Both the position numbers and the translations under genes were made by a program. A DNA stretch of 64,000 bases, from positions 121,653,060-121,717,059 of the forward strand of contig NC_092861.1 of the NCBI RefSeq assembly GCF_032062135.1, read 5' to 3'. Origin of the DNA: Pyxicephalus adspersus. Lineage: Eukaryota > Chordata > Amphibia > Anura > Pyxicephalidae. Of this stretch, positions 35,040 to 47,083 are shown piece after piece (the first letter of the stretch is position 1; each line of letters opens with the position of its first letter). A model generated the notes under the pieces. That model was given only the letters and a program-made list of their open reading frames with translations, searched no databases and had not been told where the DNA came from.

Positions 35040-35370
35040 CATTCCCATGGGCTAATCTACACCAGGACGTTTCCTTCAGGCACGTTTTTGAGCGTTATCT
35101 TAAACGTTGCTTGCAACATTTAAAAAATTAAGGCGCTGGACAAACGCAGGAAAACGCTTCCATTGAACTCAATGGAGGCTTTTTCAAGCGTTTTTAAGCT
35201 TTTATGAAAGCTTCCATTGAAAACAATGGGGGCTTTTATAAAAATTTTTAGCAGGACTTTGGAATCTGGAAGCCCCCTTTAAAAAGGAGACTCCCAGATA
35301 AACTTCCCACGGTCCAGGAATCCCACAATGACATTATGATTCATAATGTCATTGTCGGATAACCTGTAAA
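35040..35370. repeat. Repeat-like block with palindromes
   Basis: It contains ACGCTTCCATTGAACTCAAT, GGCTTTTTCAAGCGTTTTT and CATTGAAAACAATGGGGGC, phrases that repeat within the block. A near-perfect palindrome at 35326-35354 has arms CAATGACATTATG / CATAATGTCATTG. It is probably a low-complexity mobile-element remnant. No family assigned. Confidence 0.5.
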
Positions 35371-38300
35371 AAAATAAAAAAGAACAAGTTTAAAATAAAA
35401 AACACATACAAAAAAAAATTTAGAAAAAAAAAAAGAGGATTATTTCTCAATTTACCTTTTTACGTACAGCCCTGTGACTTATTTGTGCCATGTGTTTAAA
35501 CCATGCTCCTTTATTCTCTTCCACTGTTCCACTGTATTTGCCATTTGCCACAGGGTGCCCTAGGTATTCACTATTCCAGCAACACACCCCTGCTTCTAAA
35601 TATGTCAAAGTATATTCTTAGTAAAAAAAGAATATAAATATGACAGAAATGATTGGAAACAGTTGTTTGAATAGTATATTTTAAACTGTACATGTGTAAA
35701 GACTAAATTAAATTGTAGGGATTCAAGCATAGTAAATCCTAACAAGGCCATGTCCCTTAAAACAATAAGACATTTTTTGGTAGTATCTATAGTAAAAACA
35801 TGTAATATATTTATACAAATTCAAATACCAAATTCTATCATTACATATCATATTCTATCATATATCAGTGGATACTATCATTACAAGTATTAAAGCACAC
35901 TATTTTAACTATAGTGGTGGGTCTTTAAGCTTTTCAATGGCACAATTTATAGGTTGATGTAGCTGTAAAAAAAATAAATACTTGTCCCCATGGGAAACAT
36001 TTTATATTTAATCTCCCCAGCAGAAAAAAGGATCACTTGGTGGGGGGTGGTAGTCACAGGTGTAATATGTGTCGTATTTCTTATTTATGATGCTACTATC
36101 CATTATTAGCACTGATATGACAGATTAGGCAGGCAGCATACATCTTACTTAAACATACCAAGATTAATGTTACCGAGATCATAGAGGAGGCTTCTTCCTA
36201 CAAGTTTATTTCCCTTTGAGTTCTTGAGTGTTAAACCAGAGCTGGAATAGTCTTTTGGAGCGAAGCCAGGATCTGCTACAGACCATTTCCCTTAACACAC
36301 ACTGGTCTCTGTGAAAACTAGATTCTGTTTGTCATTTAGTTTGCTCTCCCAGCATTGTGTCATTATGATGGTAATGTTGATGGATTTCAAGCTTGCCTCA
36401 TGGAGTAACGCACACGGTTTTCATAAGCACATTAATCTTAAAAGAAAAACTGTCAGCTAAACAAAATATGTCTGTGAACGGTGCTGTTAAGACACCAAAG
36501 TTGCTTCATTTTATCAGAGACTTTTACAGAAGCCTTAAAAAAATTATTTTTTTAAATTTACTAATTAGTAAGCCTTTTTTTTTTAGACATATTTTAAACT
36601 TTTTTTTAAAATAAATCAATTTGTTAAAAGCAATTTTTTAAAAGACACATGGTAAAAATGTAAACTGGGTAACTTAAAATAATAAACAAACATCAAATTA
36701 TGCTGATTTGTCCGTATGAACATTTAAACACTTCCTTATTTGGGCTCTGACCGCTGAGCTTTTATGTGGTCACAAGTTTTCCTAATAGACACTGATAGCT
36801 ATTAAACCACTTTACAAATGAAATATCTCATTTCAGAGTTTTTTTTCCTCTCTTTTCTGAACACTATTGGAGTTAGATAATGATATTTTGCATGCCTTTT
36901 GTTTTATTTTATGTAAAAAGAAGATATTTGGAATGAATTAAACATCTGAGTTTGCTTTGGGGTTTCAATGTTTTGAAGTAGTGCCAAGTCCCAGGCAAGA
37001 ACAAGCTAGTAGCTGAGCTTGTTTTAATTTAACAGTGTTAAAAGTGTTCCAGTGCAATTAGGTATCCCAGAATTAAACAGAAACAGACCGACCTATAGGG
37101 ATCTAGTAGACCATAGCACATAAATTATTTGAAACTTTGAAAGTCTTGCAAACTGTGTTTATGATAGCAATGGGGCATTTATTCATTAGAAGGAGTTATT
37201 TTAGATGATACTGCCATAATCCTATCACAAGTAACGCCTACTGCTGCTACGTTGTTTGAAAGATTTAGTGTCAGGGAGATAATCTTGTGTTTTTAGCAGC
37301 AGTTGAGGCCATGATGTTTTGATTTATCCTACTTAGATGTGGTTGTATTATTTCATTTTAAGAACTTCCTGACATTTTTTGAAAAGCAAGAAATTTTCTT
37401 TTCAGGGATAAATCAGATGGTTTAAGGAAAACTGCATATTTGTAGATAGTTTTGTTTCCCAGAGTACTGTTGACTTTTTTGATTTTGTGGGGGGTTGGCT
37501 GCTCTAATCAAAAAGAGCATGAGGCCTTTACAAATAAAAAAGAGTATACCTACTGTATGTGCACATTATTCCACCATGTATGAGGGTTGCTGAAGATTAG
37601 GCAGGTTTGTAGCAAACTAATATACATGCATATTCCCAGAGTGACTGTCTAAGTTAACTGGCATATTCTGCCATGGTTTTTAATACTTTTTTAATTACAA
37701 ATGCAGTGTGTGGCCACCATTCCTTTACCGTTTAACATATTCAGGACACTTCATATTTTCTACCCATTTAGGACGTTCACTTGACCACTTGAGCTGGTAA
37801 ATGGCCCTATTGCTTGTTGCTCTTTGCTATGCCAATGCATCCCTATTCACCTGATGGTGGTGTGAGGGGGAGATAACCATTGGGACTATTTTCACACTTT
37901 TTTCACATAAAAGGCCATGTCACACAGGTGATTGTTTTTGGCAGAAAAAAAATAAATCTCTGAACATTGTTTAGTTTTGTTTTTGGTTTATACTCCAGTA
38001 CCCCCCCTTAGATGGCACTATGTTCTCATGTAAATTGTGTAACAAACGTTTTCCATCAGAGACAAGAGACTTCACATGATATGCAACAACAAAAATGTAA
38101 AAAATAACATAATTTAAGAACAAGTGACCAATCATAACCAAACTAAAAAGTAAATAATATTTTAACCTGTAAAACAGTGGTTGAAGTTGGAGAGATTTAT
38201 AGACTTTAGAGAAATTTATAGATATAGAGCCCACATGATGTTATTTATTTTCCATTTTAAATATGTTTCAAAAAGAACATAAAAATTGACTCTTAGTTGC

Positions 38301-39823
38301 CCCAGGCTTTTACTTCAGTCAAAGCATTTTCCTGTATTTTAAGGTAAACATAAGTTCCTAGTTTTTCCTCTTTTTTTATTTATATTATTTATAGAAAGTA
38401 TAGTATGTATGGTATATAATAAATATTGGTACCAATAATGTCATATGTATGTCCATTTACTCTTATGCTTACAATATATCTAATTTCTCCATGCCTAAAG
38501 AAGCTTATAATTGATAATGAGCATTATGTACTGGTGAAGAAAGGAAAATGAAGAATACCTGGAACCCAGAAGGAGTAAGCAGCAGCATACCGAGCCTTAT
38601 GGCTCTTGCAGCAGTGCTCAACCCTTGGACCCAACCATGACTGGTACTTTTTTTTCTAGTAATATGCTTACATACTGTAAACAATGAGCGTTATGTTTTT
38701 ATTTTATACCCCTTTTTCATTTTGTTGTCCGTATTTTGAACCTAGTAAATTAGAAAATAAATTAGGCACAATGTGTAAAGCACTTCTGTAAGTGTCTGTG
38801 AAGTTTCCAGCTATTATTTTGTCTTCTGGTCATTTCCCTGTTTTATAGTTTATTTCTTATTTTTTACCATGCCATAATATTGGTCAGTTTATTACACACA
38901 TTCCTACTGCCTGTGGTTGTCAATTAATGACAAGCCGAAACTTGTGAACTTTTAGCATAGGGGACAACTAATTAATTACGGGGGCCTGATGATATGTTTT
39001 CTTTTTCTTCTGGGTGGTAATAAGGGTGCTAAGCAGATGTTTTCTAGGAAGCATGTCTAATGGTAAAGATTGTGTGAAAGATTTGAAGATCAATTATATT
39101 ACAATATCATAATAACTAATACTACTGAATTCACACCAGTGGTTCTGGCCAACAGAATATGGTCTAATATAGTATGCAGTTTCAAAAAACTGAAAGGTCT
39201 ACACTGTCTGAGATTTGTTACTGTGCACAGTTACACTTTTGATGCACATTTATGCAGAATTTTGTTAGTATTTTTTGTGTTATGCAGCATTAGGAAGAAA
39301 AACTGTAGAAATTCCAAATTTACAACAATATTGACTATCTGCATTATCTCTGTTTGTAATTTATTTTTACTAGGTGAGATTATTTTTTTTTATTCTTTGC
39401 TACATTTCAGATCTGCTAATCTCCTGCATCTTATTTGCTCCCATGAGAGAGGGACACAGTAGATTGAAACTCTATAAAAGTACGTGCCAAAACGGGGTGC
39501 CTTCAATTCAGGATACCCAGGTATTATTTTAAAGAAAGCTGCAGCTTTAAAAATATAGACATTACATTTACATGCCAAAGCATAAATGAGATTTAAACAA
39601 CTCTATAGGGCTTTTTTTTTTTGGGGGGGGGTGTAATTATATACAATTAGCCTTCAACCAGGTGCTTGTTTTATTATCCAATCTCTTCAATTGCAGCCAC
39701 CCCATTATGTTGTGAAGAGTTAAGAACTACAAGTTTAATCACCAAAATCCTTTATGCACATTGTAAAGAATCATGGGAACTAAAGTTTTCACAAAAGCAG
39801 GAAGCTGAAATTGCAGCCAATCT
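35371..39823. other. AT-rich noncoding DNA
   Basis: About 4.4 kb with no gene and no repeat that I could delimit. The 130-codon plus-strand frame at 39070-39462 and the minus-strand frame at 37971-38234 lack motifs. This is the longest largely repeat-free stretch in the window. Confidence 0.45.
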
Positions 39824-39838
39824 GCTGCCCTCTAGTGT
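39824..39838 (-). promoter_or_regulatory. CTCF-like motif, minus strand
   Basis: The minus strand reads ACACTAGAGGGCAGC, matching 14 of 15 positions of CCASYAGRKGGCRSY. It is among the best matches in the window. Binding is inferred from sequence only. Confidence 0.5.
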
Positions 39839-40354
39839 TCACTCGGAAATAATGAAAACCACCAGCGGCCTCCACACTGCATAAACCAACACTTTTTGGT
39901 TTATGTTTTTTTACAATAAAAACATTTTAAAACATTTGCTGTACATGATTATGCATATGTTGCCCTTTAGAAACTCTTAATATGTGAGATGTGACTTTAG
40001 ATCACCTTTAATACTGGGTGTCATTTTTAGCTTGTCCAGTGGGGGAAGCTGTATTCATTTTCAGTTTCTTCATTGAGTGTTCTTTTTTTCAGTGTATTAC
40101 ATGTTTATGTGTCTTATTGAGACCATAGTGAACTAAAACTAAAACAGCACCAAGTAGTGGATGAAATGTGAATGCCATGGATATTCAACAAATGTATTTC
40201 CCCTGTCTAATAAATACATTTTAAAGTTGATTCACTCATCTATGGTTAACTTTTTAAACTACACTGGCTAATGTCAGTTTGCACAGAGCAAAAAGTAGGC
40301 ACTTTTGTTGGACAAATTATGGTGTAAATTGTCAAGAATATACCCCTACATGTA

Positions 40355-40512
40355 TAATATTAATATTACCAAACAGTAATTCTATAGCGCCAACAAATTA
40401 TGCAGCTCTTTACATTACATAGTGGTGGCAAATGACAGACAGATACAGACAGTGACACAGGTGGAGGAGAGGACCCTGCCCAGAAGAGCTTACAATCTAA
40501 GAGGTGGGGGAA
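40355..40512 (+). repeat. 'CTATAGCGCCAACAAATTATGC' repeat
   Basis: The sequence has TTCTATAGCGCCAACAAATT, GCAGCTCTTTACA, GAGAGGACCCTGCCCAGAAG and AGCTTACAATCTAAGAGG. It corresponds to the 5' half of the repeat at 17880-17975 with a different downstream half. Confidence 0.65.
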
Positions 40513-41793
40513 GTAGCATACAATATGAAGTCAAAACTTTTTTTTCTATGTTTTGGATGGAGTATATATGTGTTAATGCCTCAAGATTTATAGCTTGATG
40601 TTTAACTATAAGACTTTATATGCAGCAGCTCAACATTGTTGGTAGTAAATGAATAAAATATTCCATATCTTACTTACCCTTATGATTTATTAATCAAGTT
40701 CTTGTCTGCTTTTTTTCTGCTATCCAGAGACCTAGGAAGAAATTGCAGTTGTAAATTTCCTTCTCCTTGCCACAGCCAAGTGTACCATGAAAAAAATGCA
40801 TCCTCAGCACCCTTTAGCCATGCCTGCTTTCTTGTATGTCACCAAGCAAATGAAAGCTTACAGTAGTCTAAAGGGATGCAGGGGATGCATTGTTTCATAT
40901 TACACCCAGCTATTACAAATAGGAAGAAATGAGCCTCTTTGGTAATAATACCCCTTGCCTGCACTTAGAATACACAGCAGATGAATAATGTGCCAACAAG
41001 CAATTCAGGAATAAGGAACAAGTGTCACATGAGAACAGGAATATTTCTGTTAAAGCCCAGAACATTTAGAAATGTAAACAACACTGTCTGTAGTTTAGCT
41101 ATCTAAAATTGTTTTTTTTTTATTAACCTTCCGTTCCCCATTAAAGTTGGTTTAGTTTTTGTCATCTGTGTCCTTTTCTGGAAACTTAACAGCAACTGGG
41201 AATACATTTTTATAAAGTGAAGGTAATTCTCTTCTTAGGTAGGTGTATTGATTTGTAGATCTCCCTTCAGGTGACAGCTTTACAATTTTGGATTTCCTAT
41301 AATTGTTGTATGAATGACAAAAGTCACCTGGACAATAGAGGGGTTAATCTCCTTAGCAGGTACACAGACTGAAATTAAACATGACAGGTGCTCCAATCCT
41401 CCCCTTGCCAGTGAAAAATGGCTATACATAGGCATTAAAGCCCATCTCTGGGTAATTTGGTTACATGTGATGGGGAGAATATTTCAGGACAGTTCACACC
41501 ATAAAGTGCTCAAAAAGGACCTTTAGAGCAGGATCACAAGGAGTTGTTCTCATGAAAGTTTTTTATTTTAAAAAAAGATTACAAAATTTTTATAGTAAAA
41601 TTTAACTTAGTGTTAGATTTTTAGTAAATGTAGTTATATCTGCAGTAAATGTTATTACTAATATTATAAATCAGTAGATCTACTTTGTCTGATTTCCATA
41701 ACAACCACTGCACAGGAAAATGTCTTTATGAGAAGTTACAGGTGAGTTATGATGCTGGCTATCATTTCTAGCTGTGCAGAGACTACAATGGCA
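40513..41793. other. Noncoding DNA
   Basis: No gene or delimited repeat was seen. Confidence 0.45.
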
Positions 41794-41808
41794 CTTGTAG
41801 ATGGCGCT
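41794..41808 (+). promoter_or_regulatory. CTCF-like motif (tandem, first)
   Basis: CTTGTAGATGGCGCT matches 13 of 15 consensus positions, including the AGATGGCGC core. It lies two bases before a perfect match in the same orientation. Confidence 0.4.
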
Positions 41809-41810
41809 GA

Positions 41811-41825
41811 CCAGCAGAGGGCACC
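41811..41825 (+). promoter_or_regulatory. CTCF-like motif (tandem, second, perfect)
   Basis: CCAGCAGAGGGCACC matches all 15 positions of the consensus CCASYAGRKGGCRSY. With the preceding motif and the minus-strand motif at 39824 it forms a divergent cluster. Binding is inferred. Confidence 0.6.
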
Positions 41826-42466
41826 CACCAACTGTATGCTGCAAGGACTTTGCTCAATTGTTCCAACCATGGCATGACTACTGATGCTGATCTGATACAT
41901 GCAGAAGTATCTGTCTGTGCAATGTGGATTCCTAGGCTGTTACATTCAGCAGGGGCAATATAAGTAATAATGTAGAAGGTGTACAAGGTATACATAAAAA
42001 TTGTATATCTCAAACTACAGAATATGCTTGAAAAAGTTAATTCATTATTATATTTTTTTCTGAAATGTCCCATAATAATCTGCCACAGTTGTGAATTAAT
42101 TGTAACCCAGGCCCCAGGCTATTTTTCATTCATAAGACACTTTACAGAGTGAATTTTTACTTAGCTCAGTGAATGATATGAAGCTGAGTGAGAATTCATT
42201 TTGCACAGAAAACGTAATCATGTGCATGAAATAAAAATATAAATTTGTGTATGTAAAAAAAACAGGATTTTTGCTTACATGTTGCTGACTGATTAAAGTC
42301 AATATAGCTTCACTCCATTTACTTAAATGTCAATTAAATGAACAATCACTTAGCAAACAAAATATAATCTACTCCATTAGTAAATCAGTTACATCATGTA
42401 TAATTGTTTGATAGACTTAAATAAAATCTTTATTTATTAATTAACTTTTGAACACAAGTGTAAAGC
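41826..42466. other. Noncoding DNA
   Basis: No gene or delimited repeat was seen. Confidence 0.45.
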
Positions 42467-42757
42467 AACATTCCTCAACTTTTTTACCCCTGAGGAACCC
42501 TTAAAATAATTGTCAGGTATCAGGGAACCCTCCCTGCTAAAATGTTTTGGGGGCAGTAGGCAAAAAAGCATGTGGTAATTGGCAGCTAGTAGAAAGAAGG
42601 GGGCATTTTACATTAATGGCTAATAAACCACCTTCATAGACACCTAAAAACAACATTATAGCTATGCATTGGGCTCCACCAAGTGCTGTTGACCCCAGAA
42701 TGCTTCAGGCATTATCAAATTGGAGGACTGGAGGAACCCTGGTTGAGAACGACTGAC
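42467..42757. mobile_element. hAT-like nonautonomous element, 'CCCTGGTTGAGAA' family (copy 2)
   Basis: The left end CAACATTCCTCAACTTTTTT and the right end, reversed, CAGTCGTTCTCAACCAGGGT are typical imperfect hAT-style termini. The phrase CACCTAAAAACAACATTATA is shared with the copy at 45.0 kb. TAAAGC occurs just outside both ends, a possible eroded target duplication. Confidence 0.6.
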
Positions 42758-44000
42758 CTAAAGCACTGAAAAGTTGAAAGTGACTTTCTCTTAAAAAAAA
42801 ATCTGAAATACAGAACATTATAACATCCCTGTGAGGGCCCTTGGAGTCAGTCTGGGGCCCTGATCAGCCACCTGCTTTGCCGTCAAAATTTTTGGCTTAA
42901 TATCAAACCCTAAAAATTATAGCCATATGTTGATTAGTGGGCCATGCATCCGATAATAGTGAAATGCATGCAAAAACATTTTTTATTTGACATACTTTAC
43001 TTTTTACTTTAACATAAAAAGTAAATCAAGCACTTGAGAAGACTTTTTTTTAATGATTTCTTTGTTTTCAGATAAGGAACCTTGGGGCCTTGGGGCAAGA
43101 AAACCACACTTTGCAATCCTGGATTTCTGTGTTATACTTTTGCCTCCCACTTTCCCAGCAACCTTCCCAAATTATAGGCAGAAAAACTAATTTTTGATTT
43201 ATTAATTATTGAATTTAAAATATTTGACCATGGGGATGGGACTGATGAGAAGGGATGAGACCATGAAGAGACCATTTCAATAGGTCCACTACTGGCATGC
43301 ATAGACCTTTCCATAGAATTGAATGATGGTTCTTTTGCATATGCATTAAAGGAATGCTATCTGGAAAATGTGCAAAACTGTAGCAGTGTGCAAATCTTGA
43401 TAAGAGGGTGTTTATCTAAGAAGTAACTACAATAAAAGTGACATTATAATAAACCCCAACTTTAGCTTCCATAGAAAAAAAAAAGGCAAAGAATAAAATA
43501 TAAGGCAGATTTTGGTATAATAGTCAAGCCTGCCCTGTCATTGCCCCTTGTGGATTAACCTCTGCAATCCAGCAACAGCTATCTTCTGAGTTGAAAGACC
43601 CCCAGCATCATTCAACCCATTTCTTGTCCATTCTTTCTTGCCCATTCTGTCCATTCTTTCTTGTCCATTTCATTCAATCCATTTCAGTCTTGACTATCAT
43701 GGTCCTGTCCACTTGGGGGACATCACCAGGCAGTTCTGGACTCAAAGGTCTCACACGACTCCAATCAATGGATGAAGAAGAAGAAAGCCTGTGGCATCAT
43801 TCCACCATATTTAGAGGTTTGGTATTTTGTACAAATGTTGTACATAGCTGCCTAAACATGGCTGCAATGTTCCAGATTATGTCTACCAGGGCAATCCAGG
43901 AGCGTCCTCACTGTTGCTCCCTTTGCACAACCATGATGGATTAGTGTACCCTGTACTAAAAGCCCTGAGGGTAAATCAATGCAGGTTGACAAAACAGTTT

Positions 44001-44057
<57 letters not shown>

Positions 44058-45003
44058 GTTTTCTAAAGCTTTGCAATAATAATATCTGAACTGGTTTAAT
44101 GCTAAAGCTACCTAGTCACCTGCTATGGCTCAAGACAGCTAACCTAAATATTTCAGTGCCATTTCATTGGTATAACCTACTATGAGACATACATAAACTG
44201 TACTAACCATACAAGCATGTACTGTTCAAATATTGTAACAAAACTTACTATATAAAGTGCATAAAAAGAGTACTACTGAGAAAGAAACAGCATGGCATCA
44301 TCTTTCCATTAACTAAAACATGTGTCTGCAATTCCGCTTGTTTGCCAGAATTTGTGGGCTTTGAAAGGGTTACTATATCAAAGAAATAAGGTAATCTAAA
44401 ACAGAAACTACTGAAGTGTGGAAAACATGAGCTGTGGACACTGTAGAGAATGCTGAAATATCTGATATATATATTTTTGTACATTGTTAAGGCTGGGTCC
44501 ACTCAGTACTAATATCTCCGTTTTGATTGGACACCAGCAGATTCAATTATTTGCCAGATTTTTAAAACATTTCTGGAAATTCCCAGAGACATCTAAATCT
44601 GGCAATGTCCTATCTGGACATGGATATTGATTTTCCTTATCTAAACTCATTGTGCATTCTGGCCAATCTGTTCTATCATTAAAAAAGAACTGCCTGGCTT
44701 TATAAGTCTTTATGTGCAGGTAGCAGAGGGGGGCACAAACAGTCCTTTAGTTTAGAATTGACAACCATTTAGAGTTTTCAAAACAGTTTGATTGCACAGT
44801 GGCCAAAAAATAGATTTTAGGGCTTCTGGGGGCTTACCCACAAATTTGAGTGATCATATCTGGAAATCTATGTAGCTTTTCTTTTTGGCGGGTAAAGGGA
44901 AAAAAACCCAAAAGTTTGTGGATGGTAGAAGGCAAGCAAAAAATCCCTTCAAATGATTTTCAGGTCTTGGAGAACCCCTACTAAATTGAATGGAACAAAA
45001 AAC
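42758..45003. other. Noncoding DNA
   Basis: No gene was seen. It includes a short CCATT-rich minisatellite at about 43618-43690 (repeats of TTCTTGTCCATT) and the TA/GA array listed separately. The 117-codon plus-strand frame at 43591 is driven by the minisatellite and has no domain. Confidence 0.4.
44000..44055. repeat. Compound (TA)n(GA)n microsatellite
   Basis: About nine TA units are followed by about eighteen GA units. Confidence 0.97.
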
Positions 45004-45195
45004 CTAAATTGGTGGCCAGTGGAAGACATGTCCTCTTACAGTGGTGGCTGGAATTCCACCTTTATAGACACCTAAAAACATCATTATAGCTATGGAGCTG
45101 TCCCTAGGACTATACAGGTAAATGGGAGATGAGTCAGCCATAGTTTAAGGAACCCTTATCCACCTCTGAAGGAACCCTGGTGGAGTATGGCTGGT
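45004..45195. mobile_element. 'CCCTGGTTGAGAA' family element (copy 3)
   Basis: It begins CTAAATTGGTGGCCAGTGGA as in copy 1, contains CACCTAAAAACATCATTATA as in copy 2, and ends GGAACCCTGGTGGAGTATGG. Confidence 0.6.
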
Positions 45196-45759
45196 TTAAT
45201 ATGTATGGTCACTTTAGCTTTACGTATTATCCATCACAGTAGTGTTACAACCGTATTCTCCTTCCTCCTCCATATGGGAATATAAAGAGAAAACATCATT
45301 TCTTTAATAAGGCCACTTCTTAGGATAACGTCAAGAGATTTTCATGTTCTGATAATGGCATGGGGATCCAAGTCCTCTTAAGACTGTATACAAATAGCAC
45401 TTACTGCTAACAAAAATGATTAAGATGCCTTGTTCTGCAAAGCACAAACATGTTTTGGCACAGGTGAGGTTGGAGTAAAAGCTCTTGGCAGACCAGTTAG
45501 ATATTGGACATTATGTAATATTTTCATTCACTACACGAATAATACACCAGGTGCTCTGCTAAGAAGACTGTACAATAAAAAGGAGGATTGTCAGATACAA
45601 ACATATTTGATTTGTTTGTATTCCTGCAGACAGGTATTATCACAGTAAATAGTGAGGCAACACCTAAAAAAAAGAGAGATATTTGGGCTGCTATTAATGG
45701 TTTTCGTCTAAAAATGCTGTTTGCCTGGCTGTATCTGAGGTCTGACTATGGACATTCAT

Positions 45760-46002
45760 GTGATGGTAAAGAGAGGGATAGAAAAGACAGGTTTTTTAGG
45801 CAGGACATGTATCCTAGTGCAGTACGGCTCTGTTAAATGTAGGATAATATTAATTTAATAAATCTGTTAAATACGTGTCCTGCCTATAAAAGCCTGTCTT
45901 TTCTATCCCTCTCTTTACTATCATGTCTAATCACACTTAGGCTAGGCAACCTCTATTTCCTGTGAACAGAGATAGATCGCTCTCTTGGTGGACCATTATT
46001 CT
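45760..46002. mobile_element. Foldback insertion flanked by 15-bp direct repeats
   Basis: ACTATGGACATTCAT occurs at 45745-45759 and again, identically, at 46003-46017. Between them are inverted arms of about 65 bp: GGTAAAGAGAGGGATAGAAA pairs with TTTCTATCCCTCTCTTTACT, and AGGCAGGACATGTAT pairs with ATACGTGTCCTGCCT. About 85 bases of unpaired sequence follow the right arm, so the termini are not symmetrical. The direct repeats look like a target duplication, longer than the 8 bp of hAT. Confidence 0.65.
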
Positions 46003-46151
46003 ACTATGGACATTCATTCTCATAACTTATACCTGTATATTCCAATCAAGCAGCAAGTTTATCAATAAATTCTCATTGACCTCTGCAGCAATACATAATT
46101 TTAATTTCACAGCAGAAGTAATGATATCATTTAAAAAATAACCGTACCTGT

Positions 46152-46178
46152 AAAAAAAAAAAAAAAAAAAAAAAAAAA
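46152..46178. repeat. Poly(A) tract
   Basis: Twenty-seven consecutive A. No retrogene or SINE body was recognised immediately upstream. Confidence 0.97.
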
Positions 46179-47051
46179 GCAGTTATCCCATGTGGCCTCC
46201 TTCCCTAACCTAAACCAACTTACCTTCCCCCTTAAGAAATGCATTCTTACCGAATCCAATGGTCACGCTTCTACTATTTTTTAACATCCTGGTTGCACCT
46301 GCACATTACAGCCCCATTGACTTCTAATGATCTGCTTGCCTCAGGACACATCCCCAAAGAAGTCCATAGAGCTGTAATGTGCACGTATGATATGGACCTT
46401 GGTGGATGGAAATAAACAGTGGAGCTGTGCCCATCAGTGGTATCTGTTGGGAGGGAATGTAAGTAAAGTTCAGATGAGAGGATCCTACTAGGTCTTTCTG
46501 TCTCTGTGACAATAAATGGGCAAGCTATGTTGTGTATGGGGCAAATAGGCACACTGGGGGAAAAAAGTAAGGACTAAGAATGAGCTTTGAGTTTAATACC
46601 AACATGGACTTGGACTTCAGCTATTTGTCATTTTTCAAAATTCATTTGGAAATTCAAGTAGACAAGCACTGTCTGCTGCTACTTTTACTACACACTCACA
46701 TCCATCCTTAAACTGTTCACAATATAAATATTGGTTGGTGATCCTATTGGTAGGGTACATGGTGGGTAGTGTTCCCTTGGTACTAACCTGGTAGTTAGTT
46801 AGGGACAGGAACAATGGCAGTAAAAGGGAAAAGGATGAGAAATCTCCCTAACAAGGAAAATTAATGAAATGAAAATAAAATTCATGGATTTATGAATGGT
46901 TCAGATACTTGCAGCGGGACTAGTTTTTAGTTTGGATAGAAAATCATTTAAACCCTAATTCTAACCTTAGGCAGAAGAAACTGATTTCCATCCAACTGGC
47001 TATGACAGGAACATTCATCCAGGAAAAAAGTACATAAATTCATGGTATTCA

Positions 47052-47052
47052 G

Positions 47053-47080
<28 letters not shown>
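47052..47080. repeat. (AT)n microsatellite
   Basis: About 14 AT units. Confidence 0.97.

Positions 47081-47083
<3 letters not shown>

Noticed and set aside
45588..45836. 82-codon plus-strand frame with a charged C-terminus
   Set aside because: The charged part is the left arm of the foldback insertion at 45760, so the frame crosses a mobile-element boundary.
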